A program made the translations under genes and the position numbers. Under the pieces are notes generated by a model. It was not told the DNA's origin and did no database searches. It saw only the letters and a program-made list of their open reading frames with translations. 64,000 bases of DNA from assembly GCA_000818945.1 (NCBI GenBank), contig KN805378.1:388488-452487 (forward strand), given 5' to 3'. Of the stretch, positions 15,668 to 25,488 are shown piece by piece. Every line of letters begins with the position of its first letter. The first letter of the stretch is position 1. This DNA is from Schizochytrium sp. CCTCC M209059. Taxonomy: Eukaryota; Sar; Bigyra; Thraustochytrida; Thraustochytriidae.

Positions 15668-18598
15668 TTAATCTTCCTCACAATCCTCGAAAGCGGCGTC
15701 ACTTATGTCGTCCTTCTCAATTTCATTGTCTGCCAGATCGTCGGGGCCATTGAAACCTTCTTGTGGGTCGGAAGGTGGCTTTCTTGATGGAATTGCAGGA
15801 AAGGAATCCGACTCGGCGCGCGCGCGCTCAGAACTGGGCAACAGAGTAGAAGAACCTTCAAAGTAGGCAGGTTTCGAGGGGGCTGGACGACGCACAGGTG
15901 GAGGCACTGCAGACTGCATGTCTTCAGCAGCATGTCGGAGAAACCTCGCGGCTTTCTCCAGCTGTAGCAGCCGTTCGTCATGTTCAAGAGCAGGGTCACG
16001 CTGCGACAAAGGCGCACTCATCGGCGGACTGGCCATGCCGCCGCGTCCATTTTGTCTTTGTCCCACAAATGATGCATGGCTCTCCTCTGGCCCCCGAAAG
16101 GCGCGCCCGTACCTGCTCCCGCTGGACGCACCGTCCATGAATCCAGGCGACAAAAGCTGGCCCTGTCGCCCAAAGGTGCTGCCACCGTCGGCTTCTGAAG
16201 ACGCATCACCCACATCAAGCGGAGGAGGTGCCGCCATGGAAGAACGGCTACTACTCCGACTGACGCTGGTGTCTTGCATGCTGCCCAGTGTGCTTGCAGA
16301 ACCCCGACTACTTGCTCGACTCGAGGCTAAAGGTCCAGCTGACGGCGGTGGGGGAACGGCGGCTTGCGACCAAAAACGAGTTACTTGCGGAGATGATGCC
16401 GGCTCCGCGCCAGCAGCTGCAATAACGAAGCAAAGGTCAGCAATCCAAGTGTCGACCTCCTCCTTTGAATCCGTGTACAGCTTCCAGACCTTGTCTCCCG
16501 ATCGCAAAACGATGCAAAGGGCCAAACGCTCCAGCCCGCGCGCGACCGTGGCGCCTTGCAAAGCCACATGGCCCACGTCAGTTCGTCCGTCAGCGGAGGA
16601 CAACAATAGCTCCGAGGTCCTGGGTTGCGCACCAAGGAGCAGCTTGGCGTACAGCTCGCGAGTCCCAGACCCAGTTTTTGCCTGGGTGCGAAGAGCACCT
16701 TCTCGAATAACAGTTTCGCTGCGACGAAGAGAAATACCCCGGCGCGTCAGGCTTTCCTCGTCTGGGTCAGCACCTGGAAATACTTCAGTAAATGCACGTG
16801 GTCCTGTCCGAGGTGCCGCACGCGAGAATTTGGAGGAAATCATGCGCTCGATGGCAGCGTCAAGATCCAGAGGTGACCAAATTGCATTTGCTAGATCCGA
16901 AGGCGTGGAAATGGCTCGTTCGCGAAGTCGAGATTTGAGTAACGCACAATCTTGCGAGGGAACCTTTACCGTAAGACTGGCAACGGCGGACTTGCTAACG
17001 CCGCTCTCTGTGTCTGCCTCGCTGGACCACATCGCCCCTGAAGCTGCGTTGCCGACCTTGGAAGCGTTCTCATCCGTGTCGGTGGCGCCTGAAGCAGCAG
17101 CGACGCGTGCCATGTCAACGTATATCTGCTTCTCATCGCGTCCGAGACTGTCCCAGAGCGTCGAGATCTGGGCATGAGAGAATCCAAAGAGCTTGGACTT
17201 TTCCGCTTCAAAAAGTTTGAATCCCTCGATTATCTTGGCGCCGTCGCGCTGCTGCAACGTGCGACCGGGAGATTGCGGTGAGGGCGCGAACGAAGTTGCT
17301 TCCTTGTCTTGGTCTGCATCTGTCACCGAGAGATTCATACGGTCGTCAGAAGGCAGCTGATCTGCGCTTCCGGATCCTTGAGGCTTGCCAGCTAGCGCTC
17401 CACCTTCGCTCGCCATCTGTGCATTTTCTTGAGCACTACGCGACCGACCGTGACCTTGTCTGCTACCGCTGCTGTTTGCGGTTGCTGTCTTTGTGTTGTC
17501 ATTGCCCGCGCTATCATTTCCATTGTCGTCCAAAGCCTCCAGATCAATCATGTAGCGCGCAACGCTATCAGACGCGGAAGATTCTGTCTCGGCCAAGGGC
17601 TTGCTCGTGGCAGAAGTCCCTGGCGACTTTCTGCGGCCGTTGGACATGAGAGCTCGCTGTGACGTGGGCCGCGGCGAAGGTTCGGGTGCAGTAAGATCTT
17701 CGCCAAAAAATCGCACAATGAGAGCGTCGAGCTGGGCGCTAAAGCGAGCAACGACGCGCTCCATGAGACGCTTCCACTTTGGCTGCGAGCGCGCAGCGCT
17801 TCCTCGTGCAAATGCTTTCCACAAGAGACTAATGTCCTCCTGCGATCCCCATTGGCGGCCCTGCACGTGCTTGATGAGACGGATACGAGGACCTTGGACA
17901 GCGAGAAAACGCGCGAGTGCCACCATTGTTCCGTCCTGACTGCCACCATCAATTGCGCGGTGTACAGCATCATTCCAACAAGCAGCAACATCGGCAAAGA
18001 CGTCTTCATGCGCGCTCAAAGTTACAAGAAGACGTTGCAAGCCCATGTCATCGAGCGTGAGCGGGCGCGGTGATCCAAGAGATCTCGACCGATTTGGGGC
18101 ATATGAGTCTGCCAAGCGTAGACAATGTGCTTTGAAGCGACCCAACGTCAGCACGCCGTCTTGCACATCCTCATTGCCAGCGAGACGCCGCATGGTCGCA
18201 ACGGCAACCTCCTGGAGACGAAGGCTGGTCATGCGGCTGCGCAACGCGTATGTTTCCTCGGCCGAGAGGCTAGCACGTCGATTCTCCCAGAGGTCAATCT
18301 CTTGCGTCAGTACGAGACCCAGGACATCATCGAGGGATACGAATCCACGCCCTTCGCGGTCGAGGCAAAAAAACACCTTTTCGCAAAGCGCGAGACGCAT
18401 GCGCGTTTTTTGCAGTCGTTCAGGCGACTCCTTGACGGCCTGAAGGATTGTGCGATTACATTCGTTCACTACTGTAGCAAACATGAGCGCCAATTTGCGT
18501 TCGCTGAGCTCTCTCGCACCCAGCTCGGTGCAAAAGGCAGCCTTGGACACCTTGACATTGCGCTGCCCTGGCTGGCTCTGGTTTTGGTTCTGGTTCTG

Positions 18599-18635
<37 letters not shown>

Positions 18636-18850
18636 TGCTGTGCGTCCGAGCGCTTCGCTTTGGGTTTGGTGGTCCATTTTCTGAAGATTTGAGCAAACTG
18701 TGGAGCATCAAGGTTTCCTTCTACGCGGCTCTGTAGGGCGTCCAGCATGCGTTTGAGAGCACCAAGACTTGCATCTTCATGCGTTTCTACGAGCAAAGCC
18801 CACCAGAGCCCCTCTGCGAGGCCCAGCCATCGCGGCGAGGGCGCCAGCAT
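15668..18850 (-). CDS. PH-domain protein with a degenerate EF-hand, function unknown
   Basis: A 1,060-residue protein from the first in-frame ATG at 18850. An upstream extension exists only through a GTG at 18946 and a Pro run, with an in-frame stop at 18959-18961. A pleckstrin-homology domain is seen near residues 712-818: a basic start (ETVIREGALRTQAK), middle strands, and KVWKLYTDSKEEVDTWI with the conserved late Trp. PH domains usually bind phosphoinositides or proteins at membranes. The segment DREGRGFVSLDD near residue 165 resembles one EF-hand loop but lacks good ligands at some positions. Residues about 70-92 are a Gln-Ser/Gln-Asn repeat encoded by a hexanucleotide array (plus strand about 18575-18640). 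The rest is helical or Ser-rich, and the C-terminus is acidic (AAFEDCEED). No catalytic domain was recognised. It follows an unrelated minus-strand gene after 149 bp. Confidence 0.75.
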
Positions 18851-18900
18851 GTGAGCCCTCGCGCTGCGCACAGACTGCAGCTCCTGAAGCTCCTGCAGCT

Positions 18901-18901
<1 letters not shown>

Positions 18902-18943
<42 letters not shown>
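18902..18943. repeat. (CGG)14 trinucleotide repeat between two minus-strand genes
   Basis: Fourteen CGG copies lie in the 149-bp gap between the stop of the upstream minus-strand gene (19000) and the PH-domain start (18850). The PH-gene leader would carry (CCG)14. Confidence 0.92.
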
Positions 18944-18944
<1 letters not shown>

Positions 18945-18999
18945 ACAGGTGCTCTGTGCTACGCTTTGCTGCGCAGGTGCAGCCAGAGGTGCCGCCACC

Positions 19000-21900
19000 T
19001 CACGCGCTCGCCTCGCGCCGCGCGTCGCCGCTCGCCAGAGCGAGCGCGCGCACAAGTCTGCGCGCCGTCGGCTCTCCCGTCGCCTCGCGCGCGGCCGCCT
19101 CCAGGGCGCGCGCGTGCAGCTTCCAGTCGTCCTCGCCTGCGAAGCGGCTTTGCGCAGCGGCAGTGCCGGCAAGGCGGCCCTCACGATCGCCATCAGCAGC
19201 ACCCGAACCCGCGAGCGCTGGCGGGTCTCGGCCGGCCAGTCGCTCCAGAGGCGGCGCCAGCGCGGCGGACGCCACGCGGAGAACTGCCAACAATGTCGAG
19301 GACGAGAACGAGGACGAGGACGACTGCTGCTGCAGCGCGTCCACCGTCACCCGGAGACAGCGTGCGAGATCTTGGCTCGTGAGGTGGCGGCCCGCGAGAT
19401 CGACCACGAGCGAGGGTGCGGCGGCCGGTGCAGGCGCCACCGCGAGCGAGGCTTCCTCGAGGATAGCGGCAAGGAGAGTGGCGGGCGAGCTTGAAGGGAA
19501 CCAGGCACGTCTTGCGGCGTCCGTCCAGCAGCACACGGCGGAGAAATCGCCGACGTCTTTGTTGCTGTTGTCGTCGCCACCATAAATCCCGATTCCTGAA
19601 ATCAAAGCTTCCCAGCGAACCCACGCTGAGAGCGGCGGCGGTACGCACGCGTTCGCAAAGTTTGCTACGCTCGGCTGAGACGGAGCCGTGGCTATGCTTG
19701 TACGTGGCTTACTTGTTTCACCTTGCAAAAAGGCTCTTCGCTCTTGCAGCCAAAAGAACGCCTGGGCTAGCGTTTGCAGCGGCGCCGTGCATCCTTGGCG
19801 CGACCATAACTGCAGAATCCGAATCATTATATCTTGAGACGATGGACCACGGGCTATCAACTGGCGCACGAGGCCATAAATGATTTGATCACGGCGCCCG
19901 GGGTCATCTTGAGGCCACGCAAAGGTCAGATCCGCAGCGACCATAATGTCGTACTCGTCAATGAGGGTTGTGGACAGCTTGAGTAAAGCGCAAGTGCGCG
20001 CCTTGATCTTGGCCACCAAGGCAGGCCATGCTGCCGCCGTCTCTACGAGAAAAAGTTGCTGAAATGTAGGAGGCCAGGCGCCAAAACAGGAAACGAGACC
20101 GTTGACAAGACCAGGAAGCTCCTGAGCGTCAACCTCACTCTTTGCTTGACGTAATGTCTCCCGCAGCGCCGCGCGGCAAGCCAAATCCCCAGCGCCCAAA
20201 AGTTGGGCGCTTTGGGAAGACTGCAAAAAGCGGTCCACTGGCGAAAGGGTCAGATCTGGCTCGTTTTCTCCCGCTCGCTCATCTTGCAAGGTCTCGACCG
20301 CTAATCCTCGCTTGGACGTCCACGTGTAGAAGTTGTCGCGGCTCACCAACGGCATCGCTGATGAATCCCTCATGCCCGAGGAAGCGTTTGTGCCATGCAT
20401 TGTTTCCTGTGCCAAAGCAGAAAGGATTCGCATATGGGCATCACCAGCGCGTGCAGCGTCCTGTAGCCAGGTCGGGTAGCCCAAACTTCCGAGTAATGAG
20501 GCTACGACCCAGTTTTTGACGAGCTCAGGATACGCGTCTGCTAGTGCTAGCACAAGCAGCTTGTTCGATGGTTCGCGACTACTGTTGTTGGAACTATATC
20601 GAGGTGCATGAATCATTTCCTCGCGGATGAAGAGGCTTGCAAGCTCGTGAGACGTCCGTGACTGGTTGCGCGTATTTACATCTGATGCATGGGCTCTAAA
20701 GCTATCTTGTTTGATGCCTAGAAACGCGAGTGCATCGCGCAAATGGGCAATGAGGGCCTTCGATTGGGTCGCGTTATTTGACAATCTCGTCCGTTTCTTG
20801 TGGATCACCAAGACGTGTTCGCGAATAGCCTCGACAGATTGATAAGGTGCGATACGCTTCCAGGCAGCGTAAATGTCCTTGTCCAGCTGGGCAAGATCGG
20901 TCCGTAGCGTCTTGACCCGAAGGCGATTTAACAAGTTTTCGCGAAACCAAGCACGATACGTGGGCGCGTCTGCAGAAATCGGGGTGTTGCAGCTGACTGC
21001 AGCGATCTGGGCAAGATGCGAAGCAAGTACCAGCTTGGCGACGCGTTCCTTTGAAGAAATACCCAACTCAAACGCCTCGCCAGCGAGACGACATGCGCAC
21101 TCCCGCGCATATGTGGGTCCATGCTCTCGATCCGCGTGGACAACAAAGTGTAGTGTCAGAACGTCCAAACGCGGCGAAGAGGCACTTTTCGTTTTGGTCA
21201 ACGCTGTAGTGTTGTTCGTGCTTGCAGCGTTCACGCCGGTCTCGAGCGCAAGGCAAACGTTGATGAGCACGTTGCTCCCAAGAACTGCACAGAAACGTGA
21301 AAGTAGAAGCGCTTGCGCGACCAAAGCGTTCCCGACCTGCCGGGCACCACACTCGAGCTTTTCAAGGAACCAACAGAAAGGTTTGCACGCGGTTTCCAAG
21401 AAATTTTCAAGCAGTGTCTGCGCAAAGCCAGGCCGTGGCGGGTCTCTCAAGCTCTGGCGCAAGATGTCAAGACCTTTGGCCACCTCGTGCGGGGTGATGT
21501 CTGCGTCCGCAAGGCGTGCCTGTACAGCTTCGAGGGCACTTCTGGCCAGCTGCTGTGGAGAATTTTCGTCGACAGCTCCGCGGGCGTCCACCAGTATGGC
21601 CCATGTCGAGGCATCAGGATTTCCTTTTAGGATTGAGCTTACCAGGTTTACGATCGTCACATCTGGTCGATCCAAAAGTAGACGGATAGCTCGCTCCGTT
21701 CGCATAATTTCGCTGCGTTGCAATGCTTCGACCAGGGAAACGAGCAAGCGCGCGTCCCGTAATGGTGCGAGTTCGAGTGCCTTGACAGCGGCGGGCCCAG
21801 CCAGAGCGCTTGGCCTGAGAGCGCGCGCTCGATCATCCACGTTGGTTGGCGTTGCTTCAGGCGAAGCCGCGGCGCCAAGCAGCATGCGTGCAGCCTCGAC

Positions 21901-22134
21901 GATGTCGCCGTGTCTCGCACGTTCGAGACGTGGTCGTTTCTTGGCGCGATACGGCAGGTTTGTCTCGCGCTCGAGGGTTCCGTCGTTTGCGGTGATGGTT
22001 GGACAACTCCCCATGCAACTGCGGCCTCTCGTCAAGCTCGTTCTCGACGCCCGCGCGAGCCGAAGCGCCGCGTCCACGTCTTGCATTAGCTGAGCGCTCT
22101 CCGGGCGTGCCACTGCCGTCGCGTTTGTCTCCAT
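19000..22134 (-). CDS. Unrecognised 1,044-residue protein, probably nuclear and helical
   Basis: An uninterrupted frame from ATG 22134 (12 extra codons upstream open only through a TTG). I do not recognise a family. A basic cluster AKKRPRLER near residues 64-72 resembles a nuclear localisation signal. Most of the protein reads as long amphipathic helices, for example VNLVSSILKGNPDASTW and LVAQALLLSRFCAVLGSN, consistent with a HEAT-like or other solenoid scaffold. The C-terminus, about residues 860-1044, is Ala/Ser-rich and GC-biased and contains a Ser run. No signal peptide, membrane span or catalytic motif is visible. The coherent frame and length make it a real gene. Large solenoid subunits of nuclear complexes are the kind of protein it resembles, but no assignment is made. 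Confidence 0.75.
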   Translation of the reverse strand: METNATAVARPESAQLMQDVDAALRLARASRTSLTRGRSCMGSCPTITANDGTLERETNLPYRAKKRPRLERARHGDIVEAARMLLGAAASPEATPTNVDDRARALRPSALAGPAAVKALELAPLRDARLLVSLVEALQRSEIMRTERAIRLLLDRPDVTIVNLVSSILKGNPDASTWAILVDARGAVDENSPQQLARSALEAVQARLADADITPHEVAKGLDILRQSLRDPPRPGFAQTLLENFLETACKPFCWFLEKLECGARQVGNALVAQALLLSRFCAVLGSNVLINVCLALETGVNAASTNNTTALTKTKSASSPRLDVLTLHFVVHADREHGPTYARECACRLAGEAFELGISSKERVAKLVLASHLAQIAAVSCNTPISADAPTYRAWFRENLLNRLRVKTLRTDLAQLDKDIYAAWKRIAPYQSVEAIREHVLVIHKKRTRLSNNATQSKALIAHLRDALAFLGIKQDSFRAHASDVNTRNQSRTSHELASLFIREEMIHAPRYSSNNSSREPSNKLLVLALADAYPELVKNWVVASLLGSLGYPTWLQDAARAGDAHMRILSALAQETMHGTNASSGMRDSSAMPLVSRDNFYTWTSKRGLAVETLQDERAGENEPDLTLSPVDRFLQSSQSAQLLGAGDLACRAALRETLRQAKSEVDAQELPGLVNGLVSCFGAWPPTFQQLFLVETAAAWPALVAKIKARTCALLKLSTTLIDEYDIMVAADLTFAWPQDDPGRRDQIIYGLVRQLIARGPSSQDIMIRILQLWSRQGCTAPLQTLAQAFFWLQERRAFLQGETSKPRTSIATAPSQPSVANFANACVPPPLSAWVRWEALISGIGIYGGDDNSNKDVGDFSAVCCWTDAARRAWFPSSSPATLLAAILEEASLAVAPAPAAAPSLVVDLAGRHLTSQDLARCLRVTVDALQQQSSSSSFSSSTLLAVLRVASAALAPPLERLAGRDPPALAGSGAADGDREGRLAGTAAAQSRFAGEDDWKLHARALEAAAREATGEPTARRLVRALALASGDARREASA

Positions 22135-22627
22135 CCTGCGCAAGCTCTTGTGCGGTTTGTCAACAAGCAACCTAAAGGCTCAAGCTTTTGAGAGCCTAAC
22201 TAAAAACGCTCGAGAAATGAGAAGCACGGACTTTGTCACTTTGTCGAGAAAGTGCCACGAGAGACAATCGCACTGTTCGGTCGAAGCATATGAACAGATT
22301 AGGTGGGTTTGCAACGCCCGAGAAAGTAGCAAGAACAGCTGTGCAGCTGCATGGAGCAGTTCCGTGGGCACGCGAAAAAAAATGAGCTGCATTTAATCCA
22401 GACCATTCCAGGCTTCAAGCAAGCTTTAAGCATGTGATTCTGTGCCAGATGCCATCTTTAACTCCTTGCTGATCATCTGAAGCTGCGTGCATAGAAAGTG
22501 TCTCGCCTCTTCGGACGATCTCTTCTACGATCCGGCTATACAACACATTGATATACTTGTTTTCGTACCATAGGTTTCAGAATCTGGGTGTGAAAGGCCA
22601 ACGACCGACCAGCCGCCAGGGCCACCA

Positions 22628-22672
22628 GGGCCACCAAGGCCGTCAGGGCCACCAAGGCCGTCAGGGCCGCAG
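22628..22672. repeat. 18-bp tandem repeat, about 2.5 copies
   Basis: GGCCACCAAGGCCGTCAG occurs twice in tandem, with degenerate nine-base half-units on both sides. Confidence 0.8.
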
Positions 22673-23546
22673 GCCGTAAGCTCTCTTTTTTTTTCTTCTT
22701 TTGGCTGGTGTGGCTATCGCGCTCTATCGCTTCCCTTCTCCTTGTTGGTCCACGCAATTTGCCACGACTTCCTCAGGAGGCGGATGGATCCTTGTGGCCA
22801 AAAGTTTTCGCGGTGTGTCGCCCCTGGCCTCATTCTTGCTTCCCGTGCACAACAGAAGAACAACTTCCGGCTCACCGTCTCGCATTCGCGACCTCAAAAT
22901 CGCATCGAGATCGGCCGCGTGGCCCTCTCACGCAAGATGTCGCCAAGCCGGTCAGATCGGATTGGTTCTGCAGATCAGGCCCATCTGTCTCCAGCGTGGT
23001 GCATTTCACCATGGCATTCCCACTCCTCCCTTCGCCATCTCGACGCCCTCCGTGGCATCGGCATCGTCTTCACGCGGCGCCCCCTCCGTCCATACCCGAG
23101 TCGCTCCGCGCCAAGAAGCCAGGGCAGTGAATGACCGACCGCCTCCTCCGTCGCGCTCCCTCGCCACCGGCAGCTCGATCGATCATCATGATGTCGCCGG
23201 TCGCGCCGGCCTCGGCCACGGCGTCGCAGTCGCTGCCGCAGCTGCTGCCCGAGCACAAAAGCGGCGCCGGGCCCGCGAAGATCAGGCTCGCGCGCGGCCT
23301 TGTCGCCGGCAAAGTCCCGATCGGGATGCGCGAGGAGGGGAAACCCAGCCCGAGCCGGATCCGCGCGGGTCCATCGGCCAGCTTCAGGCTTGACCGGCAC
23401 GCCGCAGCAGGAGGAGGACAAGGCCGGCCGGGCGAGGCGGCTGAGAGCGGCCGCGCGCTCCGAGCCAGGGAGCGGAGGCGGGCTCGCGTTGAGCGATGGA
23501 GCGTTCGGCTTGGAGTCCACGAGGAGGATCGAAGTGGGGGCCAGCC

Positions 23547-23547
<1 letters not shown>

Positions 23548-23604
<57 letters not shown>
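23548..23604 (+). repeat. (CAG)19 trinucleotide repeat
   Basis: Nineteen uninterrupted CAG copies, about 330 bp upstream of the preferred galactokinase start. Confidence 0.95.
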
Positions 23605-23605
<1 letters not shown>

Positions 23606-23815
23606 TTGATGGATGGAGATCCTGGACTTGGTCTTGGTGTTGATCTTGCAGGTCTTACGTTATAGACAAGGTGGCTGCTGCCGCTCGTACACTTTCTTGG
23701 AGTCCAAACAATGACAGTAGTGAAGCCAAGGCTGTCCAAGGCAAGCAAAGGCTTCTTTCGTGCCACGGCGAGCGGCAGCAAAACGGATTCGGGATCGCGT
23801 CGAGATAGCAGCAAG

Positions 23816-23817
<2 letters not shown>

Positions 23818-23856
<39 letters not shown>
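23818..23856 (+). repeat. (CAG)13 trinucleotide repeat
   Basis: Thirteen CAG copies about 80 bp before the preferred galactokinase ATG. Read from the upstream ATG at 23711 they would encode a Ser run. Confidence 0.95.
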
Positions 23857-23859
<3 letters not shown>

Positions 23860-23882
23860 GTGGTCCAAGGGCAAGAAGAGGT

Positions 23883-23932
23883 GCAAGGGCAGACAGGCAG
23901 GAGCAAGGGCAGACAGGCAGGAGCAAGGCAAG
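23883..23932 (+). repeat. 20-bp tandem repeat before galactokinase start
   Basis: GCAAGGGCAGACAGGCAGGA starts at 23883 and 23903, with a partial third copy at 23923. A 20-bp unit is not a multiple of three, so copy-number change would shift an N-terminally extended frame. This argues that it is leader sequence. Confidence 0.88.
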
Positions 23933-23935
23933 AAG

Positions 23936-25222
23936 ATGGGGGACGACGTCGAGGCCCAGGCGCGCAAGCTGTTCGCGACGGCGTTCGAGGGCGCCGACAA
24001 GGACGCCGCAGCGCCGAGCAAGGAGAAACTTGAAAAGGCCGTGTGCGTAGTCGCGCCTGGACGCGTGAACCTGATCGGCGAGCATACGGACTACAATGAC
24101 GGCTTCGTGATGCCGCTGGCGCTCAAGCTCGCCACCGTCTGCGTGGCCCGGCGGCGGGAAGATGGCGGGAACTCCTGCAGGATCGTCTCGGCCCTCGATC
24201 CCTCGAGCATGTGCGAATTCACGCTCGACGAAACCTCAGACAGCCTGGTGGCCGGAAAAGACACCTCGTGGGCAAAGTACGTCAAGGGCGTCATCAAGGG
24301 CTACATGAAGGAGCTCTCCGCGGCCGCGGGTTCCTCGGACGGAACCGCTATCGGCTTTGACGCTGCTTTTGCAAGCGACGTCCCCATTGGCGCTGGTCTT
24401 AGCAGCTCGGCTTCCCTCGAGGTCTGTACGGCCATCATGCTTGAGCAGGTCTTTGGCGTAGATTCCGTCTCCCCCATCGACCGCGCCCTGCGCTGCGTTG
24501 AAGCGGAGCATACCTTTGCTATGATGCCGTGCGGCATCATGGACCAGTACATTTCCTCGTGCGGCGTCAAGGGCTGTGCGCTTCTCATCGATTGCAGGAG
24601 CCGCGAACCCACCGAGGTCAACCTCGACGACCCGGATCTTGTCATCGTTGTGGCAAACTCCAACGTCAAGCACGAGCTCACTGGCAGCGAATACCCGGAC
24701 CGCGTCAAGTCCTGCAAGGCGGCTGTTGCGGCCGTCGACGAGGAGTTTAAGTCCGACGGCAAGTCCCGCACTGCGCTGCGCGACGTCTCGATCGAGGAGC
24801 TCCAGGCCGTCAAGGACAAGGGAGCTATTGACGAGGTCACTTACAAGCGCGCTTTCCATGGCGTTTCCGAAGATAAACGTACACTCGAAGCTGTCAAGGC
24901 CGCCCAGGCCGCAGACTACGTTACCGTGGGCAAACTCATGGTACAATCGCATGAATCGCTTCGCGACAACTACGAGGTCAGCGTTCCCGAGATTGATTTT
25001 CTTGTTGACCACTGTCTCAAACAGGAAGGCGTCTTCGGCTCCCGCATCACGGGTGGCGGCTTTGGTGGATGCACAGTTTCCCTCGTCAAGAGCGACAAGG
25101 CTGAGGCCGTCATGAGCGAGCTCGGCCGTGCCTTCAACGAAAAGTACGGCAAGGATTGCGCGTGTTTTGCCACCAAGCTCGAAGCTGGCGCTCGTCTTCT
25201 CTGGAACAACAACGAGTCCTAA
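23936..25222 (+). CDS. GALK: Galactokinase (GHMP kinase family)
   Basis: A 428-residue protein from ATG 23936; cytosolic enzymes of this family are about 380-430. It phosphorylates galactose to galactose 1-phosphate with ATP, the entry step of the Leloir pathway. The galactokinase signature GRVNLIGEHTDYNDG lies near residues 41-55, the GHMP ATP-binding motif GAGLSSSASLE near 151-161, the catalytic Asp in CGIMDQYISS near 202, and the glycine-rich third motif SRITGGGFGGCT near 367-378. An in-frame ATG at 23711 would add 75 residues made of a CAG-encoded Ser run and basic repeats. I prefer 23936 because that addition is absent from the family and contains the 20-bp tandem repeat. No other galactose gene is nearby. 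It converges with the WW-domain gene 266 bp downstream. Confidence 0.94.
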   Translation: MGDDVEAQARKLFATAFEGADKDAAAPSKEKLEKAVCVVAPGRVNLIGEHTDYNDGFVMPLALKLATVCVARRREDGGNSCRIVSALDPSSMCEFTLDETSDSLVAGKDTSWAKYVKGVIKGYMKELSAAAGSSDGTAIGFDAAFASDVPIGAGLSSSASLEVCTAIMLEQVFGVDSVSPIDRALRCVEAEHTFAMMPCGIMDQYISSCGVKGCALLIDCRSREPTEVNLDDPDLVIVVANSNVKHELTGSEYPDRVKSCKAAVAAVDEEFKSDGKSRTALRDVSIEELQAVKDKGAIDEVTYKRAFHGVSEDKRTLEAVKAAQAADYVTVGKLMVQSHESLRDNYEVSVPEIDFLVDHCLKQEGVFGSRITGGGFGGCTVSLVKSDKAEAVMSELGRAFNEKYGKDCACFATKLEAGARLLWNNNES

Positions 25223-25488
25223 TTGTAAGAACCTGCTGGGAATTGCCGGACTTTCAGACAATAATTTACGTATACGCAGAGAGAGGTATCCTAACCTACC
25301 TCTGTTTGGGGTCGAACTTTCTAAAGTTTTCCGAGCAGAGAAGCAATTAGATGGTGCGCGCCAAAAAGCAACAACCCTCTCATTATGCTTTATATTTGCA
25401 ACACACTCAAGAACAAAGAAAGAAAAATAAGATAACGAATTGCTCATTTTCGTTGCATCGATCCCACCTCTCTCTCTTAATCTCTCTC

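Larger units (their letters stand above)
22135..23935. other. Intergenic: divergent upstream region of 22134 gene and galactokinase
   Basis: 1.8 kb between two divergent starts. Open frames are short and overlapping. It holds a GGCCACCAAGGCCGTCAG-type 18-bp tandem repeat (about 22628-22672), two CAG arrays and a 20-bp tandem repeat directly before the galactokinase start. Nothing gene-like stands out in 22135-22600. Confidence 0.65.

Noticed and set aside
15918..17177. 419-codon plus-strand frame
   Set aside because: Antisense shadow of the PH-domain gene; the minus strand holds the coherent PH domain.
20873..22093. 406-codon plus-strand frame
   Set aside because: Antisense shadow of the 1,044-residue minus-strand gene; Arg/Ser/Ala-rich without domains.
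22975..24021. 348-codon minus-strand frame with long Leu runs
   Set aside because: The Leu runs are antisense CAG repeats and it overlaps the galactokinase start; no real membrane protein pattern.
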